NCBI GenBank assembly: GCA_963931865.1
Contig: OZ007509.1
Coordinates: 10,911,625 to 10,975,624, forward strand
Length of the DNA stretch: 64,000 nt
Origin: Axinella damicornis
Taxonomy: Eukaryota; Porifera; Demospongiae; Axinellida; Axinellidae
Direction: 5' to 3'
In this document: in pieces, positions 21,761-32,210 of the stretch
Layout: each line of letters begins with the position of its first letter
Numbering within the stretch: position 1 is the first letter of the stretch
Made by a program: the position numbers and the translations under genes
Notes under the pieces: generated by a model
Told to the model about the DNA's origin: nothing
The model's database searches: none
Seen by the model: only the letters and a program-made list of their open reading frames with translations

Positions 21761-22119
21761 GTGGGAGGGGAGAGAGAGAAGGAGGTGGGAAATTGGGAGA
21801 GTGGGAATGCGCAACTTCAGGCTTTTGGGTATATAAATGGTTGTACAATAGACTGTGTTACACCACTAATAATGTGAACACGATATGACGATAATTTTAA
21901 AACCACCACGATACGATTATCATGGGCTCTTAATATCACGATATACGATAATAACGATATATTGCCCACCCCTAGGCTAGTACAGTACCTGCTAGGAGGT
22001 ACTAACTGTATTTTACTGCCCTGGGGATTAATATCTTGAAACACTATTGCTACTTTAATTTTTCGTAGCAATGTGCATCGCTTCACCATTAGCATAAGTA
22101 ATACATACATCCCCCCTCG

Positions 22120-22600
22120 TTCATTACGTGACCGTGCATTCCTGCGCCAGACAGCTCTGCTGCTTCCCGATTGTGTCCGCTTTAGCTGCTGCTCCCCGAT
22201 TGCATCCACTTCAACTGCTGCTCCACGATTGTGTCCTCCCATGCGATATACATGCGTTCACCTCAGCTACTGCTCCCAGATCGTGTCCTCGTCAACTACT
22301 GCTCCCTGATGCGTCCGCTCTCCCCAATATTTGTGTCCGCTTCACTTCGGCTGCTGCTCCCCGATCGCATCTGCTTCAACTCCCACGTTGTGCATGCTTC
22401 AGCTATAGTTACTGCTCTCCGTTTGTGTCCGTTTGCAGCCCCAGCCGTTCTGGAAGCTTGCAGGCCCTGTCCAACGTTCTGGATCATTCTTTCTGAGTTC
22501 GAAGTTCAAAGGTTGCAGTGAAGGTCGTGCATCACCTGTCTAGTTCCAGCCTCCCGAACATCCCACTTCCGTTACACACAAACAGACAGTAAAATCTTAA
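22120..22600 (-). repeat. VNTR-containing dispersed element, copy 1
   Basis: Reverse-orientation copy: units of GCTGCTCCCCGATTGTGTCC with CGCTTCA-type linkers, followed by CCCACTTCCGTTACACAC and AAAATCTTAATGG, the shared 5-prime end of the family (see 25560-26585). Confidence 0.7.
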
Positions 22601-23358
22601 TGGCATGGCAGGTACATGCCGTATGGCATGTGCAGCCCCACACCCTCAGGGCTGCACCCCTCAGGTTCGGTGCTGTATAAGCCATACATCATCAACTGCC
22701 ATGTCGTGTCATTCGAATCACGGTTACAAGTCATTGATGCAGCTTCATAATGCTTGTACATCATATTGATGTGATTATACTCTGAGTGGGTGTACCTGGT
22801 GCCAGTATGACGAGATGGAAACTGTTTCTAAGTTGTATTTTGGTAACTTAATCTTCCTCCCTCCCCCTCCTCCACCCTCCCCCTCCTATTTGACTCCTCC
22901 TCCCATCCCTCCTCCCCCTTCTTCCCTCCTCACCCCTCCCCCCTCCACCCTTCACGCCCCAGATCCATGGTGCCTACAGCAGCACTGTACAACCAGCGGC
23001 CACTGTCCCCTGTGTCCTGTGGGTGGACAAATCCGTGTGAGAACTGACGCTTTCCTAAAGGTTCACATCCTGCCATGCAAGATTCTTCACAGTGCACTTT
23101 CTTCAGCCAAACTGATAGGAGAACAGTTATAACATACTGTGCATTTTGCTTGCATGCTACTTCTTTTTTTGGTTTACCACTGTAGTCCCTAATTTAAACT
23201 TGTTGAATAAACACAGTCATGTTAATTATCTCCATGCATGTACTCTACCCTGGGGATCCCATATTCCATCCACCTGGTTTACCTGATGTTTGAAACAAGG
23301 CCACCCTCCCCCTTTGAATTGTTGATCTTTACATGGGTATAGGCTTGCATGTATTGGT
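22601..23358. other. No gene assigned; C/T-rich tract
   Basis: A pyrimidine tract (22858-22950) ends in an AG, and downstream the + frame reads RTDAFLKVHILPCKILHSAL before a stop at 23130. It could be a terminal exon but I do not recognise it and the frame is not continuous with the acceptor. Confidence 0.3.
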
Positions 23359-23697
23359 GCACTGGTGTAGGTTATACCGGTAGACCCCTCACACAATATT
23401 CACGGTTCTATTAGTTGCTATGGAGACAAATAGAGCCTACCCAATGGGACTTGATCACTGCCCAATTAGTGCAGGTGCACTGGTGTAGGTTATAGACCCC
23501 TCACACAATATTCACGGTTCTATTAGTTGCTATGGAGACAAATAGAGCCTACCCAATGGGACTTGATCACTGCCCAATTAGTGCAGGTGCAGTGGTGTAG
23601 GTTATAGACCCCTCACACAATATTCACGGTTCTATTAGTTGCAATGGACATAGAGCCTACCCAATGGGACTTGATCACTGCCCAATTAGTGCAGGTG
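23359..23697. repeat. Three tandem copies of an about 115-bp unit
   Basis: The unit GTGCACTGGTGTAGGTTATA ... GCCCAATTAGTGCAG occurs at 23359, 23470 and 23586 with few differences (the third lacks a few bases around CATAGAGCC). Confidence 0.9.
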
Positions 23698-24044
23698 GTT
23701 ATCCTGCATTCTCTGGTCACCATAGTTACAGTTTTGAAAGGCAGAGGTTTTGCAGTTTGACAATTACCTTTCATCTTCATTCCTGGAATGTTCTTCCTTT
23801 TGATCCTGTCAATACTCCTACTACAGTTCATTCAATAAGCTAGCTAGTTTAACCCTTTCCCTGGTGACTTTATTTTGGAGGCATTCATCAATAATGACCA
23901 GCTCACCTACAAAAAATCCGAACATGCGGTAAACTCTCTAGCAACCGTATATCTCCAGATAGCTGATGAGTTGATAAACACAATGACGTCCAGTGGCCAC
24001 TAGGTCCTAGCGAAGACGCATCCATGAGACTGCCACTCCAGGGG
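23698..24044. other. No gene seen
   Basis: Short frames only. Confidence 0.4.
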
Positions 24045-24098
24045 TAGCCTCGTATACCCAGGCCTTCAATCGCGATTGAAGGCCTGGGTACGAGGCTA
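24045..24098. mobile_element. 54-bp minimal foldback, TAGCCTCG family
   Basis: TAGCCTCGTATACCCAGGCC, then CTTCAATCGCGATTGAAG, then the mirrored arm ending CGAGGCTA. Exact 9-bp duplication CTCCAGGGG (24036-24044, 24099-24107). Almost no loop is left. Confidence 0.93.
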
Positions 24099-25109
24099 CT
24101 CCAGGGGTGGATTTGAATCCTCAGACACAACAGAGGACATCAAATACTGATCAACTCGTGGTTGATCAATTAGTTTCATCATCGGATATCCCCCTATACC
24201 TGCATGTGTGCATGCCTGGTAGTAAACTTGACCGAGCAGGGTGTTTGAGTTACCTGGGCTGTGCATGCCCCCCCCCCCCCCCCCCCCCCCCCCCGGCCAA
24301 CTGTCGGAGAGGAGGAGCATAACATGCATCCTCCTACACCTTTGTGGGAGAGGAGAAAGTCTCCACCCCATCTAACAAACTGTTATAATAATCAGATTTT
24401 AGCTGGGACAGCTAGACGGAAAATCTTGAGACCATACTATGAGTAATAGCAAGTTGAATCTCACTGGCAGAAGATTAATTGTTAACATTGGCACAGCAAA
24501 TGATGTTCAAATGCACTCACATATACACACAGTGCACATAATGTTTTTCATTATACATACACACGTGTCATGGTTCTTACTATGATGCATTGCAGTGTTA
24601 TATATGGCACAGCATCCACAGATAAATCAGCAACAGAATTCCAGTGTTTCACAATGAAGGCAAAAGACAGTGACATCTGGAGCTCGGGGCTGGAGGCCTG
24701 CGCACCATCACTGCCTTGATCTTCCTGCATTGTCTCATCTTGTAGTAGCCCCTCCTGTCCGATTGCTGGCATTGTGACATCATGAACGGATTTTCAAGTA
24801 GTGGCAACGGTCTATGTGACATGACTCCAGGAGGAATGAGTTGGTTGAGGAAGGATTCCATCCCTCTCAGGGAGCTCCACACTGGGCTGGGGTTTTGCTT
24901 TACCCTTGATAGAATTTTTGTCAGGCTTGTGTGTCTGTGGGTGGGGATTGAAGACAGAGAACATGAGTCTTGTGATTGCTGGATAATTGCCACTCCTACT
25001 CCATGCTAGTAGAGCTACAGTCAAACAATATGGACCACAACTGTCTGTTACAGAAACTGAGATGCATGACCAAAGTTAACAAAAGAATGTGCATCATATT
25101 CCACTGCCA
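24099..25109. other. No gene; partial RT-like repeat near 24210
   Basis: At 24215-24258 the phrase GGTAGTAAACTTGACCGAGC followed by a TTACCTGGGC variant repeats the start of the retrotransposon fragment at 25129, just before a 26-base C run (24269-24294). The rest has no convincing gene. Confidence 0.45.
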
Positions 25110-25560
25110 TGAAACTCTTGCTGGTAGTAAACTTGACCGAGCAGTGTGTTTCAGCTACCTGGGCTTACTTTTAGCGTCTGGACTTCCCATATTGAATCCA
25201 CTTTGTAGGAAGGCTAGGGGACTACTTGGGCTGCTCTACAGGCAGTTCTATCAACATGCTGAGCCGCCAACCCAGCTACGGCAACTTCTTGACGTACACC
25301 GTCTTTCTGAACATTATTGTATCTGGATCAAATTATAAGTACTGTACAAGATTGTGCATGGCCTTATTATTTTTATGAGCACACGGACAGAACTTCCTGC
25401 ATCGACTGACCTTTTTTTATTGCATAGACCTTTTGCACACACCAATTACTTTAACACTCATTTGTCTCCCGCACTACTCCCATATGACTCGCTGGTTACC
25501 TGTTTCTGCTCTATCAGTACACTCTGTGTTAGTTTTTAAGGATAGAATCTGGATGCACTA
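25110..25560 (+). pseudogene. Non-LTR retrotransposon RT C-terminal remnant
   Basis: The frame contains CFSYLGLLLASGL, then CRKARGLLGLLYRQFYQHAE, then after a break YKIVHGLIIF, and finally RPFAHTNYFNTHL with a last LVFKDRIW. This order (SYLG(V/I)L, .KARRLLG.LYR.FY, LYKI.(H/N)GL, RP(Y/F)..T..(Y/F)) is the end of the reverse-transcriptase ORF in CR1/L2-like LINEs. Several frame breaks and missing parts show that it is a dead 5-prime-truncated copy, the usual state of such elements. Confidence 0.75.
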
Positions 25561-26585
25561 TCAATACATTAAGATTTTAACCGTGTGTGTGTCTGTTCGT
25601 CTGTCTGTGTGTAACGGAAGTGGGGCGGGACTAGACTATAGTGATGTGCGACCTTCGTACTTCAATTTACTGAACCTCGAACTCTGCATAGAATCTTCGA
25701 GAATAGTGGACAAGCTGGAATCTTCCAGAACAGCTGGCACGGAGCAGCAGCTGAAGCGGACGCAATCGGGGAGCAGCAGTTGAAGCGGATGCAATCGGGG
25801 AGCAGCAGACGAAGCGGATGCCATTGGGGAGCAGAGTTGAAGCGGACACAATCGGGGAGCAGCAGACGAAGCGGACGCCATTGGGGAGCAGAGTTGAAGC
25901 GGACGCAATCGGGGAGCAGCAGCCGAAGCGGACGCAATCGGGGAGCAGCAGATGAAGTGGATGCAGCAGAGTTGAAGCGGAAACAATCGGGGAGCAGCAG
26001 ACGAAGCGGACGCCATTGGGGAGCAGAGTTGAAGCGGACACAATCGGGGAGCAGCAGACGAAGCGGACGCCATTGGGGAGCAGAGTTGAAGCGGACACAA
26101 TCGGGGAGCAGCAGACGAAGCGGACGCCATTGGGGAGCAGAGTTGAAGCGGACGCAATCGGGGAGCAGCAGCCGAAGCGGACGCAATCGGGGAGCAGCAG
26201 TTGAAGCGGACGCAATCGGGGAGTAGCAGATGAAGTGGACGCAGCAGAGTTGAAGCGGAAACAATCGGGGAGCAGCAGACGAAGCGGACGCCATTGGGGA
26301 GCAGAGTTGAAGTGGACGCAATCGGGGAGCAGCAGCCGAAACGGACACAATCGGGAAGCAGTGCAGCTGAAACGGACGCAAACGAGAGCAGCAGCTGAAG
26401 CGGATGCAAGCCGGGAGCTCAGCAGTATGACAGTTGAAACGGATCGATGCAATCGCGCGGAGAGCAGCAGCTGAAGCGGACGCAATCGGGGAGCAGCAGC
26501 TCTGCACAGAGAGCTATCCGGCACCGGATTACTCACGTAGGCGAACGAGGGGGAAGTAGCTGAGCGAGCGAAGCGAGCAAAGCTA
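25560..26585 (+). repeat. VNTR-containing dispersed element, longest copy
   Basis: Starts ATCAATACATTAAGATTTTA, then GTAACGGAAGTGGGGCGGGA and CTTCGTACTTCAATTTACTG, then about 700 bp of tandem array, and ends with ATTACTCACGTAGGCGAACG and AGCTGAGCGAGCGAAG. The array alternates units built on GAAGCGGACGCAATCGGGG with AGCAGCAG or GAGCAGAGTT linkers, giving a 57-bp higher-order period. Because units are multiples of three, long frames run through on both strands; these are not genes. Relatives: 22120-22600, 28490-29020, 40955-41285, 44815-45000. Layout (unique 5-prime end, VNTR, unique 3-prime end) recalls SVA-type composite non-autonomous elements, by analogy only. Confidence 0.8.
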
Positions 26586-27947
26586 CTTGTAACTATTATG
26601 CATCTTAGGCTTATAGAAAAAAGAAACAACAGCAAAGAAACTATCAGTGACTGGGTAAAATGAGGTGAACTATTAATGGAGTTCTTCACTCTCACACTCA
26701 CAGCCGTTTGAGGGTCCATGTACATACACATCGACCCATTTCAAACGTTTGCATCTTTGTCAGGTGCATGATAGGGTAATCAGGTAATGCAACCGAATGC
26801 CTCAGCACTGTGATCTGTACCTTGTTTGGACTTGATCTTCCACTCTGTGCAGTAGCCCTGCCTGACTTGGTTCCCTCTGCCCTGACTGGTGGTCTGCTCC
26901 CTGCCCCCTTAAGTACTCAGCACCCCCTCCACGTGTGCTTCTGCTGTACACCACCTTCTGAAGATGGACACAGAGTTCAACGCCCTGCTGCAGAAAACTT
27001 GCAAGTCCAATCAGGTCCTCAACATGATAGAAGGCAGTAATTGGGGGCAGGTCAGAGGTCGACGGTGATGGGTAGATACACGGCTTCAAGCACTCCCTGG
27101 CATCCAGTGTGCTGAGACTGTTTGTTGTCTTTCTCGCCGGTAGCGGATCCACTCTCCTCCACTACAGAGGCAGACTCTCCACCCACAACTGGAAGGTTCA
27201 CGTGCGCGTTAGTTGTAGCAGGTACCAAACTATATGCTCCTCTGTTTCACTGCCCTATGGGAGGAGAACGGAACAATGAGTCTGCAGTGCATCACACATG
27301 GCTCTTAGAAAATGAATTTCTGCACATGCATGCCAGCCTCATCTCCTTCAAAAGGGAGGATTTGATTGGTCAACAAAAGCATGTAGTACATGTACACACC
27401 GGTGAGTTAACTGGACATAGGCCCTGGGGTTTTTCAGCCAAAAGGAACAGAAGTTAATATCGTCATGCAGTGGCATAGCCAAACCCGGGCCCACCCGGGC
27501 CTAGTTCCAGGCATCAGCATGATCGTCACATAAAAATTATATTCACATGTACATACATGGCACATGTCTAGTATAGTATGCTATGAAATGGTGAAACCTC
27601 AAAGGCAATTGGGAGTCTACTGGAGTGGACTGAAGAAGACATTGCAGAAGGGAACGAGTCGGTGGCAGTGGCAGTACTCAGGCCCTGGCATCACAGAAAT
27701 CCTAGCTACACTACTGTAGTCATGGTTACACTGAAGTGAGCTCTTGTTACCAGAGCTGATTATTGTAAACGACATGACTGTGGCTTGCAATTTCATTCAT
27801 GCTTGCTGACTATGTAGGTCTTGTTTGTGATCTATGTCTGGCTGAAGAAAGGCGGAGCTAGGTATCGTTTGCATGCAGCTAGCCTTTGAATTTGAATGTA
27901 TAAGGACTAGAAACACGCATGTTGCTCAGGATATCACCATGAAAGTG
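26586..27947. other. No gene assigned
   Basis: A possible first exon starts at ATG 26963 (MDTEFNALLQKTCKSNQ, then VLNMIEG). I could not connect it to anything. No other splice-bounded coding piece. Confidence 0.3.
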
Positions 27948-28009
27948 CAGCCTCATACCCAGGCCCATGCACGGAACGTGTTCTGCGCATGGGCCTGGGC
28001 ATGAGTCTA
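27948..28009. mobile_element. 62-bp foldback, TAGCCTCG family, older copy
   Basis: CAGCCTCATACCCAGGCCCA is mirrored by TGGGCCTGGGCATGAGTCTA around a CGGAACGTGTTCTGCG centre. Termini have diverged and no target duplication is clear. Confidence 0.75.
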
Positions 28010-28262
28010 GTGTGTGAGCAGCCTATAATTATTATTATACGGATCAACAGAGCCACGAGTGGTGAAGGATTATGTTATAACAATCACCCACTAGCTCCTG
28101 TCTCCTGCAGGTAGGTGGGTGGGTGGGTAGGTTGGTAAACAAGCAGGCTGTGGACAAGCGTGTGCAGTGCCAGTTATCAGCTAGTGTGTATCAGTGCATA
28201 TGGCGGAAAGCAGCTGAGGAGTTGTTCATGGAGGCATCTATGAACAAAACAGACACTTACAC
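28010..28262. other. No gene seen
   Basis: Nothing beyond short frames. Confidence 0.4.
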
Positions 28263-29099
28263 CAACTAGTAATTGGCCACTCAACCTCTGGCCTGAATGG
28301 GTGAAGGATTATGCTACCACTCCAGCTAACTGAAGACCTATATTACACTTTCATTTTGCTAACTCAATTCTACCTTGGATCTAGCTGTTTACCCACTCCT
28401 GCTATCTTGGATGTAGCTATGGGGCTATAGCCTCATTAGCCCCATTAACAGGAGTGGATAAACAGCTAGCTAGGTCAAAGGAATTGAGTTGGCAGCTTCG
28501 CTCGCTTTACTCGCTCAGCTACTTCCCTCGTTCGCCTACGTGAGTAATCTGGCACCGGACAGCTCTCTGTGCAGAGCTGTTGCTCCCCGATTGTGTCCGC
28601 TACACTCCCCAATTGCATCGATCTGCTTCAACTGCTGCTCCCCGTTTACGTCTGCTTCAGCTGCTGCTCCCCGATTGCGTCCGCTTTAGCCGGTGCTCGC
28701 CTCGTGTCGCTTCAGCTGCTGCTCCCCGATTGTGTCTGCATCAACTGCTCCCCGATTGCATCCTCTTCAACTGCTGCTCCCCAATTGCATCTGCTTCACT
28801 GACTGCTGCTCCCCGATTACATCCGCTTCAACTTCTGCTCCCCAATTGTGTCCGCTTCGACTGCTGCTCCCCGATTGCATCCGCTTGTAGCCCCAGCTGT
28901 TCCAGCCCATGCCCAATGTTCTCGAACATTCTTCACAGAGTTCGAGGTTCAGTAAATTGGGAAGGTCACGTGTCACTAGTCTAGTCCCACTTCCGTCACA
29001 CACACACGCATATTAAAATCTTGATAGGTCTTCCATTAGCTGGAGTTGTCATAATCCTTCACATACTCAGGCCGGAGGTTGAGTGGCCAATTACTAGTG
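28263..29099. repeat. Inverted repeat enclosing a VNTR element copy
   Basis: Outer arms (CAACTAGTAATTGGCCACTC..., 28263-28340, and its inverse 29025-29099) enclose a second hairpin (28345-28485, AACTCAATTC mirrored by GAATTGAGTT) and a reverse copy of the VNTR element (28490-29020, from GCTTCGCTCGCTTTACTCGC to CCCACTTCCGTCACACACAC). Confidence 0.7.
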
Positions 29100-29134
29100 G
29101 GTGTGTGAACTTGTATGCTCCAAATGCTCCTTCC

Positions 29135-29705
29135 ACTACCCACTCACCACTCCTTTTGCTTGCTCACCCCTCCCTCCACTCACTAACCCCTCCCTCCACT
29201 CACTACTCCCTCACTCATTCACCACTCCCTCCTCCCACTCACCCCTCCCTCCACTCACTAACCCCTCCCTCCACTCACTATTCCCTCACTCATTCACCAC
29301 TCCCTCCTCCCACTCACCCCTCCCTCCACTCACTCACCACTCCCTTCGCTCACTCACACCTCCCTCCGCTCGCTCACCACTCCCTCAGCTCGCTCACCAC
29401 TCCCTCAGCTCGCTCACCACTCCCTCCCCACACTTACCACTCCCTCCGCTCGCTCACCACTCTGTCCCCTCGCTCACCGCTCCTTCTGCTCGCTCACCGC
29501 TCCTTCTGCTCACTCACCACTCCTTCCACTCACTCACCACTCCCTCCGCTCACTCACTACTCCCTCCACTCATTCACCCCTCCCTCCACTCACCACTCCC
29601 TCCACTCGCTCACCACTCCCTCTGCTTGCTCACCACTGCCTCCACTCGCTCACCACTGCCTCCACACACTGACCATTCCCTCCATTCCTTCTACTCACTC
29701 ACCAC
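29135..29705. repeat. Minisatellite, ACTCACCACTCCCTCC units
   Basis: About 15-bp units (CTCACTCACCACTCCCTCC and variants with CGCTC) fill 570 bp, with a larger duplication of about 105 bp at its left (29180 and 29250 blocks). Open in two plus frames for over 220 codons only because of the repeat. Confidence 0.9.
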
Positions 29706-30493
29706 TGTGATGGTTGCAGTATACTTGCCAATGCCCGAGGCCTCCCTCTGGTCAGTGATGGTGACCTCAGAGTCATCCAGCAGTGATAGATGAGGTAGGG
29801 TGTCCACAGTGTGGCCATGGTAGCAGGGGACTAGCTGGGTACCAGAGTGGAAGAGCAGATGAGGTAGAGGAGACTTTAAAAGCTCCATCAGTAATGCAAA
29901 ACAATCACTACACAACAGGCATTTTCGCATGCAATTTGAATTTCTCCACCAGTTCCAAAGCCTAGCTTCATACATGTATACAAAGTTCACTTCAAAACCA
30001 ACTGTGTGATGGGTAAACCATTACGTGGTGGTGAGCTCTCAAGACATGCAACAGTGTATGCAGGAATGATCCAGGTCAGAAGTGGATGCAGGAATGATCC
30101 AGGTGATTGTGAAAGTCAGAACGCAGGAGTGTGGAACTAATGCACAGGAAAAATTGTCACACTTGATCAACACGTACGGTTTTGGCCATACAGCTTCCAG
30201 TTACAGAGTATGTGAGTTTAGTAGCAACACAGCTTCATCTGTACAGGCCGAGCAGTCAGCTGAGAGCTCGAGTCACTCCTACATACATTCTGAGTGCATT
30301 CCTCAAATCTTTTATGCAAGTTGAGTTTCAGGAAGTAGCTAGAAAGTCAAGTGCCCGAACTGTATACCGTATGGCCAGAAAATTTGGCGGGGAATTTAAT
30401 TTGGCGGTTTGGCAGTTTGGCGGATTATTGTCCTAGTCCCTAGGGAAAGAACAGGTAGCTAGATCACATCCAACTGCATACACTGTACACACA
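29706..30493. other. No gene assigned; one candidate minus exon
   Basis: On the minus strand 29790-29698 reads DDSEVTITDQREASGIGKY then TATITV before a GTGAGTGAG donor, reminiscent of an Ig or cadherin-like strand pair, but no acceptor is obvious. At 30369-30430 lies a single end of the TATGGCCGGAAAATTT MITE family. Confidence 0.3.
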
Positions 30494-30612
30494 TAGCCGT
30501 TCCCAGGTCGTTTCCACCGCCAGTATTTGATCGCTTCCAGTATGAAATACGTACTTCATACTGGAGTGATCAAATTCTGGCTGGCGGTGGGAACAGCCTG
30601 GGAACGAGGCTA
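30494..30612. mobile_element. 119-bp foldback, TAGCCTCG family
   Basis: TAGCCGTTCCCAGG... with arms through CCACCGCCAG.ATTTGATC, ending CCTGGGAACGAGGCTA. Flanks GTACACACA / GTACACATG form a 9-bp duplication with two differences. Confidence 0.82.
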
Positions 30613-30650
30613 GTACACATGTGCATGCACTCACAGCTATGTAATTAACG

Positions 30651-30922
30651 TAGTCGCGCGTTATTAGGTGCAGCTCACTTACTTATAGGCGCATATTCGC
30701 TGGTTCAACTCTCGTCCCAGGTACTCACTGTTAAGCGCTGCAGTCTTCTTTCAGAAACTCTGCCATTTTCGATCATAAGGAGTGGAAAACAGCTATAATT
30801 CCAATTGAAGCGCACTTCCTATTCAAGGAATGTCAATATTCGTTATTAGGCGCATCTCGCTTATAGGCGCTTATCTCCTTCCTGTGGAGTTATAGGCGCA
30901 TGCTCCTAATAACGCGCGACTA
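30651..30922. mobile_element. MITE with TAGTCGCGCGTTATTAGG ends
   Basis: TAGTCGCGCGTTATTAGGTG at the left is mirrored by CCTAATAACGCGCGACTA; inside, TTATAGGCGCAT is repeated three times. TA flanks point to a Tc1/mariner or pogo-type element. Confidence 0.75.
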
Positions 30923-32210
30923 CGGTATGTGAATTTGTGTTTCTGAAAAGTTTAGTTTTAAATAACGTGTTACCCTGGAATATTGTCCATGTCTCTCCAA
31001 CACAGTGATGTGGCCTATAGTAGTGTGTATCCTTGCCTGGTGGGTGGTCTCACACAATGGTGTTGAGCACAAATAGACACCAATCTGCAAAACCACAAAC
31101 GCTAACCCCATGGGCCAAAGGCAAGGATATTACTACTTTTGATGCTATAATCATCCATTATTACTATATTTAACCCATGTGTGTGTCTGTCTGTGAGCAA
31201 CTAAAGTGGCATGCTCGAGGGGTGAACTAGACTATAGTGCGTACGACATTCATAGTCTTGTGGCCAGCCAAATACTTCCTTTGTACTTACTTGAGTGTAC
31301 TGAGCGCGAGTAGCGGAATTGGGTGACTAGGAACAAGCATGACCTACGTGTATTGATGAGATGCTAGTGCTTGCCAGACCCTATCACACAAGGCTGTTAC
31401 AAGACTGACACCCCAGCATGGATCGCTTTTAGCATAGATAATAGAGCGTACGCTCTATTATCTATGATTGTACTGGAAGCGATACACGCGCTGGATAAAC
31501 GGTCTGGGAAAACGTTCGGTGGGCTCTATATAGACGTATTCAAATGTGGTGAGCCAAGAGTCCCACAGTGTATTCTCACAACATTCCAGTTTATTCTTCT
31601 GAAGACTGACTGAATACTACTGGAAATCTTGTGACCACAGAACACCCACATTTCATGCACCTTTTGATTATAGCTAAACTACATGCATCAAAGCATATGT
31701 ATCTCAGAACTGTTACCCACAGGATAAACTCACCCTGCAAACGGCAAACGGCAAACAGTACACGCTAGCAGCTAGCTCGATCGTCAGCTTATGACAATCA
31801 GCTGATACATTCGTATTCTGGGCATCGGCGGACGTTTCCCAATGAAACCAGTCCGGTTCACAATCTGGAAATTGTTCTGGGAATGAATTTGAGTCAAGCA
31901 AAATAATTGCAGGAACATACTCCCTTTACGTGAATGCAGAACAAGGCAATAGGTATTACTCAGTAGAGATGTCGTCGTTCTTACTGGCTGCAAATAGTAC
32001 TGAAGTTTCCTGCAGGAGATGCAGCAATGTTGGGTGGGTTTTACAAGGCGGGATAGTGTGAAACGCTCCGCTTAGACATTTCTGTATATGGAAGGCCACG
32101 TGGTTGCATCTGTACGCATGCGCACACGAGCCCCTCCCCTTGGGCAAGAGGTACCGTGTTCGTTTTGCTCTTCTCGCTCCTACCTGGCATACGGCTACTC
32201 CCCCTCGCAG
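30923..32210. other. No gene; perfect 34-bp palindrome at 31433
   Basis: CATAGATAATAGAGCGT is followed without loop by its exact inverse (31433-31466), inside a larger loose inverted context (GGATCGCTTTTAG / CTGGAAGCGATAC). Otherwise short frames only. Confidence 0.5.

Noticed and set aside
25636..26731. Minus-strand frames of 257, 281 and 354 codons (and plus frames) across the VNTR array
   Set aside because: They exist only because array units are multiples of three; several frames are open at once and the peptides are simple repeats.
29021..29793. Two plus frames of about 230 codons
   Set aside because: Minisatellite translation with no non-repeat domain.
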